NCBI GenBank assembly: GCA_017577615.1
Contig: PKRE01000004.1
Coordinates: 1-64,000, forward strand
Origin: Gammaproteobacteria bacterium
GTDB taxonomy: Bacteria > Pseudomonadota > Gammaproteobacteria > Steroidobacterales > Steroidobacteraceae
Direction of reading: 5' to 3'
Length of the DNA stretch: 64,000 nucleotides
Part shown: piece after piece, positions 37,367-46,200 of the stretch
Layout of the letters: the number at the start of each line of letters is the position of its first letter
How positions within the stretch are numbered: the stretch's first letter is position 1
Notes under the pieces: generated by a model
Told to the model about the DNA's origin: nothing
What the model saw: the letters and a program-made list of their open reading frames with translations, nothing else
Database searches by the model: none
Program-made: the position numbers and the translations under genes

Positions 37367-37483
37367 CTGGTAGGCTGGAGCACGCGGGCGTTGCGCGCTC
37401 CGTCGCCTGGAGCCCGGTCGCTGTGAGCGGCGGCAGCGCGCGAGTGACCCTTTCCCTACAGCGTGAGCCTACGGACCCAGGCC
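37367..37483. repeat. Heptad element after the symporter gene
   Basis: 5' arm ctggtaggctggag (37367-37380); 3' arm ccctaca, gcgtgag, cctacgg, accc (37454-37478). The middle has gcgcgctccgtcgcctgg and gcggcggcagcgcgcg. The fit is looser than in the ribosomal gaps. It lies between two convergent genes, where a bidirectional terminator would be expected. Confidence 0.55.
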
Positions 37484-38227
37484 TCACTTCTTTTTGTTGG
37501 CGCCGGCCGCATCGTCCTGCTCGATCGCTTCGAGCAGCTTCTCGTCGAGCGTCGGCACGCTCGGCACATCTTTGGCGTCCTTCGCAGTCGCGGCCAGCTC
37601 GTGCAGCTTTTCCGTGGTCGCGTGCAGCTCGCGGTACAGCTTCGCGAGCGAGGTGGCGTTCTTCTTCAGATCGTTGAGCTGCTGCTCGAGCTTGCGCTTG
37701 TCGGCGCGCAGGGCGTTTGCGGTGGCTTCCTCCTTCTTGCGAAGCTCCGCCTCGGCACGCTTTTCCTTCCTCAGCGCAGCCATCTTCTTGAGCACGTTCT
37801 CTGGCGTGTCCGACAGCGCCGTGTTGATCGCCTTGATCTCTTTTTCTTTGTCGGCGATGGCGGCCTTTAGCTTCTTGATCTCGTTTGCGGTCGACTGACG
37901 CTCGACGGCCATCGCCTGCGTCATGTTCTCGAGGTTCTTCTGCAGCTCCGCGGCACGATTCTCGGCAGCCATCTGCGCCTTCGCTGCGGCCGCAAGTTGC
38001 TTCTCGAGCTCCGCAACCTGTTGCTTGGCTTGCGCACGGACCTCGGCCACCGTCGCTTCGGCCGCCTCGGCCTTCTTCAGCACACCTTCGAGCGCTTGTT
38101 TCAGCTCGTCATGAGAGCAGTTGGGATCCAGCTTCAGTGCTTCGGCAGCACCGCGTATCAACACTTGCTTGCTGATCGCAAGCTCTTTCCAGACTTTTAA
38201 CTGCAGCTCTAGTTGTGCTTGATCCAC
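37484..38227 (-). CDS. Coiled-coil protein of unknown function
   Basis: 247 residues from GTG 38227, with GAAGG upstream on the minus strand. No signal peptide or membrane segment. Residues about 60-220 are one long Ala/Glu/Lys/Gln-rich coiled coil (KKAEAAEATVAEVRAQAKQQ, VAELEKQLAAAAKAQMAAEN, LRADKRKLEQQLNDLKKN); the C-terminus TLDEKLLEAIEQDDAAGANK is acidic then basic. No family recognised. An ORF extension upstream to 38437 runs through the promoter and is rejected. A TATAAT (complement of 38265-38270) lies 38 bp upstream. Confidence 0.8.
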   Translation of the reverse strand: MDQAQLELQLKVWKELAISKQVLIRGAAEALKLDPNCSHDELKQALEGVLKKAEAAEATVAEVRAQAKQQVAELEKQLAAAAKAQMAAENRAAELQKNLENMTQAMAVERQSTANEIKKLKAAIADKEKEIKAINTALSDTPENVLKKMAALRKEKRAEAELRKKEEATANALRADKRKLEQQLNDLKKNATSLAKLYRELHATTEKLHELAATAKDAKDVPSVPTLDEKLLEAIEQDDAAGANKKK

Positions 38228-38264
38228 ATCGGTTACCTTCGAGTTAGGGACAAAAGGGGCGCGG

Positions 38265-38270
38265 ATTATA
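38265..38270 (-). promoter_or_regulatory. -10 element of the coiled-coil gene
   Basis: Perfect TATAAT on the minus strand. The -35 at 17 bp (GCCCGA) is weak, so the site may depend on an activator or an extended -10. The predicted leader is about 30 nt. Confidence 0.45.
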
Positions 38271-38763
38271 GTCCAGAACGGCTGGTATCGGGCGGATCGC
38301 CGCCTTCGCGATATGGGCCGAATATGCCGAAAAACAAGGTCCAGGCGGCGCGCGACCGTCCAGGATCGGCGCCAATCGGCAGAGCGAAACGAGCGCGTCC
38401 GCGCCCGTCGTACAAAGTCGCGCCTCCCGAGAGACAACGCCGGACGCGATTCGTTCGCGGGCGTGCGCCGGTCATCGGCGACGGGTTCCTCGCCAGGCGT
38501 GGACGGCAGCGGCCCCCTGTGTGCGGGATTTCCGCTGCACGGTCACACGCCAGATTCTGTTCAATATTCCACGATAGCGAGACGTGGGTCACATCTGACA
38601 GCCGCCTACCTTCGTAGATTCGTGCGCTTGGGTCAGCAGCAGTGATGCCGCCAACCCTCTCTGCGCTCTCAGGTTTCGTCTGAGGCCCAATTGCGAGAGC
38701 GGTACGCGCGAAACACGGAATACTTTCGGGACGGCAGACTGATCAGGGCGGTGCCACGGTGGC
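38271..38763. other. 493-bp region without a recognised gene
   Basis: Two overlapping plus-strand ORFs (38313-38645 and a 38324-38617 part of another frame) encode Arg/Ser-rich, unconvincing proteins with no domain or ribosome binding site. The sequence does not match tmRNA, 6S, SRP or RNase P RNA patterns that I can recall. GC content and short-range composition look like coding-derived sequence that has decayed. No heptad array. Confidence 0.4.
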
Positions 38764-40248
38764 ATGTGGCGGGCCGACCAAGGAGTGCATTCGTGGAGTG
38801 TTGAGGTCGTGACCGTCACGGCGCACAGAACCTCTGAAGATCGCTATAGGCGAGAGCGTGAAGCGTGCAGCGCGGAGCTCGCGATTGAGCTTGCGCACCT
38901 CACACGGCATATCGACGACCCGATCGTCAAGCTCAAGTATCTTCGCAGCGCCATCGATGGCGGCTGCGAGGGACCGGTCGATCTGGTGCCGTGCGCGCCG
39001 ATACGCAGGGCCTGGTATCGCTTACGTGGGCTCGAGATGCTGTATCGGTTGCTCGGCAGCGATAGCGGCGCGGATACCGACGTGCTCGAGCGTGTACGCG
39101 CCGCAAGGCGCGCGGCGCGACGTGCAATCGGGACTGCGATCGCGGCGGCTCTTTTCTTGCTTCCTGCCTTGCTCGCCGGCTTGGTCATCAACGTGAGCGG
39201 CGATGAGGCTTCCGTGCAAATCGCGGCAACGAGGAGTGCGGCGGCAGCCGTGGCGGCCGTTGCAGAACCGCCTCGAGTCGAGGCGCTCGATGGCCGTAGG
39301 CGACTTGAGCCGCTTGCGGAGTCGTTGCCGGCAGAAGAGGCGGGCACCGCTCCGGCGACCATCTGGCTGGCCGACAGGGGCGCGGACTGGGAACTCTATA
39401 GCAACGGCCTGCGCATCGAGACGGCCTATGCGATTGCCGGTAAGCCACGCAGCTACATTGTTCATCATCGTGAGCTCGGCCCTCAGCCCGGCATACACAG
39501 CAAGCCGGTTGGAATCGTCTTTCATACCTCCGAAAGCGATCTGTGGCCGCTCGAGGAAGCCTTTGCGGGCGAGCTGCGACGCAGCTCGGCGAATCTCATC
39601 CGCTATGTCCAGCGGCAGCAGGCATACAACTACTTGATCGATCGCTTCGGCCGCGTCTACCGCATCGTCGAGGATGAGACGCGCGCGAACCACGCTGGTC
39701 GCGGCATCTGGGCGCGCAACGACGATGTGTACCTCGACTTGAACGATGCGTTTCTCGGCGTGGCGTTCGAGACGCGCTGGGAGGGCGGACGATCGTTGCC
39801 GATCACTCGCGCACAGCTGATCGCGGGACGCAATCTCACGCATTACCTGAGGCAGCGCTTTGCCATTGCGCCGGAGATGTGCGTGACGCACGGCCTGACG
39901 AGCGTGAACCCGAAACGTTACCTCATCGGCTATCACCTCGATTGGGCGAGCGGCTTTCCGTTCGAGGCGTTCGGCTTGCCCGACCTGTACGAGCTTCCGA
40001 CGCCGAGCGTTTCCCTGTTCGGCTTCGACTACGACGACGATTTCCTCAATACGCTCGGGGAGCCGTGGCCGGGGCTGCTTGCCGCAGAGCGGTTACTGAA
40101 GGAGGAGGCACAGCAGCGGGCGCTGACGGTTGATGAGCTGCGCCGCGAACGACAGAGGCGCTACGCGGAGTGGTCCGCGTACGCGCCTGCGAATGCGAGC
40201 GTCACGAACGAATCTTCAAGCTCTCAGACTCCAGACAAGCGAGGATAG
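38764..40248 (+). CDS. Membrane-anchored N-acetylmuramoyl-L-alanine amidase-like protein
   Basis: 494 residues from ATG 38764; a GTG at codon 16 is also possible. Residues 1-120 are a charged cytoplasmic region rich in Arg/Glu; about 121-146 form one membrane helix (GTAIAAALFLLPALLAGLVI). The periplasmic part from about 245 has the Amidase_2 fold: GIVFHTSESD, then RIVEDETRANHAGRGIWARN and MCVTHGLTSVNPKRYLIGYH supply three probable zinc ligands. It would cleave the Mur-L-Ala bond or bind peptidoglycan. Stop is 4 bp before the next gene. Confidence 0.8.
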   Translation: MWRADQGVHSWSVEVVTVTAHRTSEDRYRREREACSAELAIELAHLTRHIDDPIVKLKYLRSAIDGGCEGPVDLVPCAPIRRAWYRLRGLEMLYRLLGSDSGADTDVLERVRAARRAARRAIGTAIAAALFLLPALLAGLVINVSGDEASVQIAATRSAAAAVAAVAEPPRVEALDGRRRLEPLAESLPAEEAGTAPATIWLADRGADWELYSNGLRIETAYAIAGKPRSYIVHHRELGPQPGIHSKPVGIVFHTSESDLWPLEEAFAGELRRSSANLIRYVQRQQAYNYLIDRFGRVYRIVEDETRANHAGRGIWARNDDVYLDLNDAFLGVAFETRWEGGRSLPITRAQLIAGRNLTHYLRQRFAIAPEMCVTHGLTSVNPKRYLIGYHLDWASGFPFEAFGLPDLYELPTPSVSLFGFDYDDDFLNTLGEPWPGLLAAERLLKEEAQQRALTVDELRRERQRRYAEWSAYAPANASVTNESSSSQTPDKRG

Positions 40249-40252
40249 ATTG

Positions 40253-41311
40253 ATGGAAGACAGAAGCGATCTGCATGCCGAGTCCGGCAACACGGGCACC
40301 GGCAGCGTACAGTCAGGCGTTGATACACGTACACGCATCGGCCTCGATGTCGGCACGAGCAAGGTCGTGATCGCCCAGGGCGACTCGACGAACTGCGTCG
40401 ACGTCGCACAGCTCAATGCGTTCTTCGCGCTACCCTATAGCTCCTTGCACGAAACGTCACTTCGGCAAAGCAAGATCGCTTTCTACCGCGCCGGCGACGA
40501 GCTTGTCGTCTACGGCTCGGACGCTGAGAAGTTCGCGCACATGTTCAACGCAGAAGTGCGGCGCCCGATGGCGAAGGGTATCTTGAATCCGGCAGAGCCT
40601 TCCGCCACCCATGTCCTTGAAACCATTCTCGGGTCACTGGTGCCGCCTGCACAGACTCCCGGGGAGACGATTGCCTTCTCGGTGCCTGCAGCGGCACGCG
40701 AGATGGAGGCCGAGCTCACCTATCACGAAGAGACGATCAAACGTTACCTGCGTGATCGTGGCTACACACCGCTCGCAGTCAACGAAGGATTGGCAGTCGT
40801 GCTCGCGGAGCTGGCGCAGGAGAACTTCACGGGAATCGGCATTTCCTGCGGCGGCGGCATGTGCAATGTCGCTTTCTCGTTCCTGTCGATTCCATCACTC
40901 ACGTTCAGCATCCCGTACGGCGGCGACTACATCGACAGCTCGGTCGGAGCGGTCGTGCACGAGCCGGCGACTCGTGTGAAAGCGATAAAGGAAGAGACGC
41001 TCGACCTCGAGCGTCCAACACAGGACAAGATCGATAAGGCACTTCACATCTATTACGACAAGCTCATCGAGATGCTCGTCGATGCGCTCGTGCGTGCCAC
41101 TGCGCAGTCGCAGCGTCTGCCGCGCACCGACCAGGCGTTGCCGATCGTTCTCGCAGGTGGCACTGCGAAGCCGAACGGCTTTCGCAACCGCTTCGAGAGC
41201 GCGTTGCGTCGCCGTTCACTTTCATTCCAAGTATCCGAGGTCCGTATGGCGAGCGATCCGCTCACGGCGACCGCGCGTGGAGCGCTGGTGGCGGCGCTCG
41301 CGGAACGATGA
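40253..41311 (+). CDS. Actin-fold ATPase (FtsA/MreB/Hsp70 superfamily), family unclear
   Basis: 352 residues from ATG 40253. The phosphate-1 motif IGLDVGTSKVVIAQGD, phosphate-2 GIGISCGGGMCNVAFSF and adenosine motif PIVLAGGTAKPNGFRNRFES give the complete actin-type ATP site. The start has a 25-residue hydrophilic lead, and no FtsA-type SHS2 domain or C-terminal membrane helix is visible. It lies 4 bp after an amidase and before a flippase. It is likely a cytomotive or scaffolding ATPase of an envelope system; a metabolic-kinase origin is less likely because of its context. Confidence 0.75.
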   Translation: MEDRSDLHAESGNTGTGSVQSGVDTRTRIGLDVGTSKVVIAQGDSTNCVDVAQLNAFFALPYSSLHETSLRQSKIAFYRAGDELVVYGSDAEKFAHMFNAEVRRPMAKGILNPAEPSATHVLETILGSLVPPAQTPGETIAFSVPAAAREMEAELTYHEETIKRYLRDRGYTPLAVNEGLAVVLAELAQENFTGIGISCGGGMCNVAFSFLSIPSLTFSIPYGGDYIDSSVGAVVHEPATRVKAIKEETLDLERPTQDKIDKALHIYYDKLIEMLVDALVRATAQSQRLPRTDQALPIVLAGGTAKPNGFRNRFESALRRRSLSFQVSEVRMASDPLTATARGALVAALAER

Positions 41312-41415
41312 GGCTGTAGTCTGCAGGCGAGGGGCCAGCGAGAGCGCGCGACACACACCGTCGCGCGCTCTGGTAGGCTGGCCGCAGCCCACAGCCTGCA
41401 GCCCGAGCCTACCCC
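41312..41415. repeat. Heptad inverted-arm element with perfect central hairpin
   Basis: 5' heptads ggctgta, gtctgca, ggcgagg from 41312. The core is a perfect 12-bp stem AGAGCGCGCGAC (41341-41352) / GTCGCGCGCTCT (41360-41371), with GGCCAGC (41333-41339) / GCTGGCC (41377-41383) outside it. 3' heptads cgcagcc, cacagcc, tgcagcc, cgagcct close it. The largest and strongest hairpin of this type in the window. Confidence 0.9.
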
Positions 41416-41511
41416 AGAGCGAGGAACCGCTCCGCCTACTCGAGAGTTTCGGCGCACGAAACGCGCGAGCAGAGCCTACGCGTTTCTCCATGCAAGCCTG
41501 GGGAAGCTCAT

Positions 41512-42759
41512 TTGATCCAGAAGCTGAGCGCCTTTCTGCGTTCGCCTGCATTGCGGGCTGCAGCCATGCTCATGGCAGGCGGCTTCGGCTTCGCAATCGC
41601 GAACGTACTGCTTGCGCGTGTGCTCCTCTCGAGCGAGTTCGGCACGTTATCGTTGTTTCTCGCGCTCATCCAATTGGGGCTGACGCTTGGGCCCTTGGGG
41701 CTTGACTTGGCCATCATTCGCCACCGCCTCGACGCCACCGCCGAGCTCAAGCGTTGGGCATTGTCGACGAGCTTCGCGACCGGCTTGCTCGTTACCATTG
41801 CAGCGTGGCTGCTCTATGGCATCGCGGCAGCGATGCTCGCGTGCATTCTCGTCGCTGCAGTGGCTTCGAGCTTCAATCGATTCGGTATCTCCGTCCTGCA
41901 AGTGCAACAGCGCTTCGGGCTATCGCTGCTGTTGGGACAGGTGCACAACTATGTGTTGCTGCTTGGCGTGCCGCTCCTGTGGTTGATCGACCGCGCTGAT
42001 GCGCTGCCGGTCATGATCATGATCGGCGTGTCCTATGTCACGACGTGTGTCATCGGTTGGCGTCTTGCCGCCGCGACACCGCTCGGTAGCGGACAAGCGC
42101 CGCTCCGTAGTCTCGTCCGTGAATCCGTCGCTGGCTTCGGCATCGCGGTTGCTACACAAGCCCTATGGCAGCTCGAGCGGCTAGTCATTCCGCGAACATT
42201 GTCGCTCGAGGATCTCGCGACGTTTGCCGTCGTCGCGGCGCTTGCCGGCAGCCCCTTTCGTATGCTGCAGATCGGTATCGGGCACACGCTGCTGCCTGGC
42301 TTGCGTGCCTGCCGTTGCCGTGAGGACGTGACGCGCCTGATCCGGCGCGAGGGTGGGATCGTATGCGCAGCGTCTGCGGCAGCAGTCGTCGTCGTGCTCG
42401 CGTTGACACCATGGATCGTGCAAGAGTTCTTGATGGGACGCTACGACATATCTTTGGCGCTCTTATTAGCAGTGATCCTCACCGGCCTGGTGAAGGTGTG
42501 TAACGGTTTGGTGAGCGCCATCGTGCAGGCGTTCGGCTCGACGGCGGCGCTCGCCGTATTCAACCTCATGAGTTTTCTCGGTCTTGTCGTCGGCGTCGCC
42601 TGCGCTGCTTATGCAGCTCGTTTCGGTGTCGTGGGCGTCGTCTATGGCGTGGGCGTAGCATGGCTCGCCATGACACTTGCCGCAGCCTTGCTCGCCGTGC
42701 TTGCGTTGCGCACGTGGTCTCCAACACCAGAGGAGGCTCCCGTGGCCTCGACGGCGTGA
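41512..42759 (+). CDS. Wzx-like lipid/polysaccharide flippase (MATE/PST type)
   Basis: 415 residues, about twelve membrane helices. FLRSPALRAAAMLMAGGFGF starts TM1; VLLARVLLSSEFGTLSLFLA follows the usual polysaccharide-transport pattern. The TTG start at 41512 has GGGGAAG 5-11 bp upstream; no ATG fits better. It probably exports an undecaprenyl-linked glycan. Together with the upstream amidase and actin-like ATPase it suggests an envelope-modification unit, but no glycosyltransferase lies nearby. Confidence 0.8.
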   Translation: MIQKLSAFLRSPALRAAAMLMAGGFGFAIANVLLARVLLSSEFGTLSLFLALIQLGLTLGPLGLDLAIIRHRLDATAELKRWALSTSFATGLLVTIAAWLLYGIAAAMLACILVAAVASSFNRFGISVLQVQQRFGLSLLLGQVHNYVLLLGVPLLWLIDRADALPVMIMIGVSYVTTCVIGWRLAAATPLGSGQAPLRSLVRESVAGFGIAVATQALWQLERLVIPRTLSLEDLATFAVVAALAGSPFRMLQIGIGHTLLPGLRACRCREDVTRLIRREGGIVCAASAAAVVVVLALTPWIVQEFLMGRYDISLALLLAVILTGLVKVCNGLVSAIVQAFGSTAALAVFNLMSFLGLVVGVACAAYAARFGVVGVVYGVGVAWLAMTLAAALLAVLALRTWSPTPEEAPVASTA

Positions 42760-42763
42760 ACGC

Positions 42764-43162
42764 TCAGAACAACTGCAACGATCCTGGCGGCGAGATTGGC
42801 TTGCCGCCACGGAGGACGACTGCGGCCGCTTCGATGCTAGCGGAGATGTCGGCGGGATCGAACGGCAGCGTGATCGCGCCCAGCGCCCCGATCACGTGTG
42901 TGTATGCGGCAGCTGGGTCGCGCGTCAGCAGGAGCGTCGGTATATCGCATTCCGCGTGCAGCATTGTGGCCAGCTCCGAGCCGCTCAGGGGTGCATGTAG
43001 CGCAGCATCGATCAGCGCAAGATCCACGTGTCGACCGTCGAGCGAGCGCAAAGCTTCATCGGCGCTGGCGCACGGACCGAGCACTTGGTGTCCTGCGAGC
43101 TCGAGCTCTGCAGCCAGGCTCATTGCAATCAGCAGCTCCTCCGCGACGATGAGCACTTTCAT
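42764..43162 (-). CDS. Orphan response-regulator receiver domain
   Basis: 132 residues, a lone receiver without an output domain. Acidic E8/E9 replace the usual D-D pair, D52 in VDLALIDAALHAP is the phosphoacceptor position, and T80 in LLLTRDP is conserved. The invariant Lys before the PF motif is missing (AITLPFDPADI). The loss of Lys suggests weak or non-classical phosphorylation. No histidine kinase is in the window. It is convergent with the flippase, 4 bp apart, and last in a minus-strand run. Confidence 0.85.
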   Translation of the reverse strand: MKVLIVAEELLIAMSLAAELELAGHQVLGPCASADEALRSLDGRHVDLALIDAALHAPLSGSELATMLHAECDIPTLLLTRDPAAAYTHVIGALGAITLPFDPADISASIEAAAVVLRGGKPISPPGSLQLF

Positions 43163-43271
43163 TACTGAGCCCGAATACCTCCTCTTGTATCGAACGGCTC
43201 GCGCGGCAACAGGTTCCGGGAAGGCTACGGTATCGGTTCAAAGGACGGATCCTTCCTGGCTGTGCTCACCG

Positions 43272-46200
43272 TCAGAGCTCGCGGATCTTGATATTCCTGA
43301 ACCACACGCGATTGCCGTGATCCTGGATCGCGATACGTCCCGAGCGCGCGCGTCCATAATGAGGGAACTCAGCGAACTTGCTGTCTTTCACTGCTGTTTC
43401 CCACTCCTGACTCCAGAGCTCGTACTCGAGTAGCTTGCGGCCGTTCAGCCAGTGTTGGACGTGACCGTTGTTCACCACGATCCGTGCGATGTTGTATTCC
43501 CCAACGGGCTTGGTCACGCTGTACCTCGGCGCGTGCAAATCATAGTTCGCACCTGCGCGACGGTTTGGGACGCGCCCGTCGGGATGGCCGTCGTCGTCGA
43601 GAATCTGCATCTCGGGTGCGACGTGCCATATTGCCTCGTAGTCTCCTTCGGGCACGTTGTAGAACACGCCGCTGTTGCCGTTGGGTGAGATCTTCCACTC
43701 GAATTGCAGCTCGAAGTTCTCGAAGGTGTCCTCCGTGACGATGTCGCCGCCTCCAGGAGCGAGGAGTGTCAGCTCACCGTCCAGCGCTCGCCAGCGCGGA
43801 TCGAGCGTGCGCGCTTGGGTGTTGCGCCAGCCTCGAGTGCTCGTACCGTCGAACAGCAACCGCCATCCTGCTGCACGCTCCTCTGGAGTGAGGGTGTTCG
43901 GTTGAGGACTCGTGCCGGGTGTGCCGCGTTCCTCAGGCAGCACATTCACGGTGCACCAACTTTCCGTTGTCCACATTTCCTCGTCGTCCGGACTGATGAA
44001 GGGATTGGCGATGCGCACGTACACGACGCGCTCAGCTTGCAAGCCCTCGATCTCGAGGAATACGCGGCGGCGGTCAGGTGACACATTGACAGAGCGTATT
44101 TCGAGCACCTGCTCATCGACCTTGCTGCCGCCGTACTCGGGTGTTGGCACGAAGCGCCACTGCCGCACGTGATAGTCCTCCGGGCGTCGTCCATCGCCGG
44201 GGCGTAGCGGCTTGGTGAACTCGATCTCCACGCCATTCGCCTTGATGCGCACTGCGAGCATTTCGAATGCGACTGCGCCTGTCGGCACGAGCTTCTGAAA
44301 GCCGTAGTGAAGCTTGCCAGCCTGACTCCAATTGCCGGGATTGCCGATGCCGCCGATATACAAGGCGCCATCAGGCCCCCAGATCGTGCGATTCACGCCG
44401 GCCTCGAGGCCTTGCGCAAAGCGAAAGACACAGCCTTGCAGCGTGCCGCCGATGTTCTCGACGAAGACGCGTTTCAAGCCGCCGTGAGTGACATCGCCAT
44501 GAAGCATTTGGCCGGTGTACGGCTCGATATCGAGAGGCACGGGATTCGTAGGCGAGTTACCGATCTCATCCTGAGGCAACCAGACAACCGGCGGGGTTTC
44601 CGCGAGCGCACGATCGCGCTCCGGATCGACTTCGCGGAAACCATAAAACGCGCCTTCCTTGACGTGCACGATCTTGCTGGCAGGCAGCCAGTTGCCTTGA
44701 TTGTCGGCGATGAACATCTGACCGTTGACGCCGTAGCCGATACCGTTCGGCGTGCGTAACCCGCGTGCCACGATGCGGGTCTTGCCTGTGTGCGGGTCGA
44801 TGCGCACGAGCGAGCCGCGGTCTGGCGCTTGTGGCTGGGCCGGTGCGCCGCCTGGCAGCACCGCCGAAGCAAGCGTCGCGTAAAAGGCGCCATCCTCGTA
44901 CAGGAGGCCGAATGCGAACTCGTGAAAGTTGTCGGTGACGCTCCAGTCGTTGCTCACGAGTCGATACTCGTCGATCACTTCGTCGCCGTCATGATCGATG
45001 AGCTCAGTGAGCTCCTGCTTCTGCAGCACGAAGATCCGGTCGTCCACCACTTTCAAACCCAGCGGTTCCGCCAGCCCCGCCGCGATCTGTTTGACTTGCA
45101 GCTGGTTAGGGTCATTTGCAGCAAGGCCGTCAATCAGGAACACCGCACCATCCGGGCTCCACGTGCTCATCACCATGCGCCCGTCGGAAAGGAAGTCCAT
45201 CCCTGCAACTTTAGGTCGGAAGGAGTCTGGGCGCAGATTGACGAGCTTGAAGCTCGGATGAACCTCTTGCAGGGGAACGCCGTCGCCGGGAACGCCGATC
45301 GGTGGCATGAGCACATAGCGCTTGTGGCCCGGCGCGACCTTCGACCGATCCGGTGTCCTGGTAGCGAGCAGCGAGGCGGGCACGAGCGACTCTTTTTCCT
45401 CGCCAGGCGGTGTCCACAGAAACTGCAGCGTGTGCCAATCGTGAAAAGCGGAATTCGAGTATTCGATCGTGAACGGATGCCAGCCGACGCCCAGCTGAAT
45501 GCTTCCTTCGGGGAGCGTGTTGGCCTGTGTTTCGATGACTTTGCGCGCGCCGATGAACAAACGCGCATCGCCGCTGCCGTCATCGATCCTGAAGCGATAC
45601 ACGCCCGGCCTGCGGATCTCGATCATGCCGGTCGCATGAATCACGAACTTGCGCTTGTGCTGAAAATCCTCGAACCCGTACTCGCCCGGCCGGCTGGGGT
45701 TCATCGTGAGCAGCACGTGCGGCACGACGCTCACCTTGCTCGGTTGCTGCCCTTCGACGATCACGGGCACTCCGGCGACGTCGTCGGCAATCTCGTAGTA
45801 CTTGAGCGTGACACCAGGCTCGAACCCGGGCGGCAATGTGCGCGCCACGTGGCCAGCAGCGCCTGTCGCCGTCGCGATTTCCACACCGTGCGCATCGTCC
45901 TCGTCGAACGAAAGAATGTACGCGGCCAGGGTCCGTGCATCCTCGAGTGACATCTCCGGGTGCGGCGTCATTGGCACATCACCCCACGCTCCGGAGCCGC
46001 CGGTGATGATCTTTTGCGCGAGCGCTTCGATGTTGTGGTCGGTCGTCTTGTAGCGGCGCGCAATCTGTGTGTACGACGGCCCGATCGTCTGTTGTGTCGG
46101 GTTGTGACAGACGTTGCAGTCACTACGCTCCATGATGGCTACTGCCGGGCGCAGTGTCTCTTCGGCCAGTGGTGGGGGCAGTGCGGGCTCGGGTGCGAAT

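Noticed and set aside
38271..38763. 6S RNA, tmRNA, SRP RNA or RNase P RNA
   Set aside because: None of the conserved segments of these RNAs could be matched by eye.
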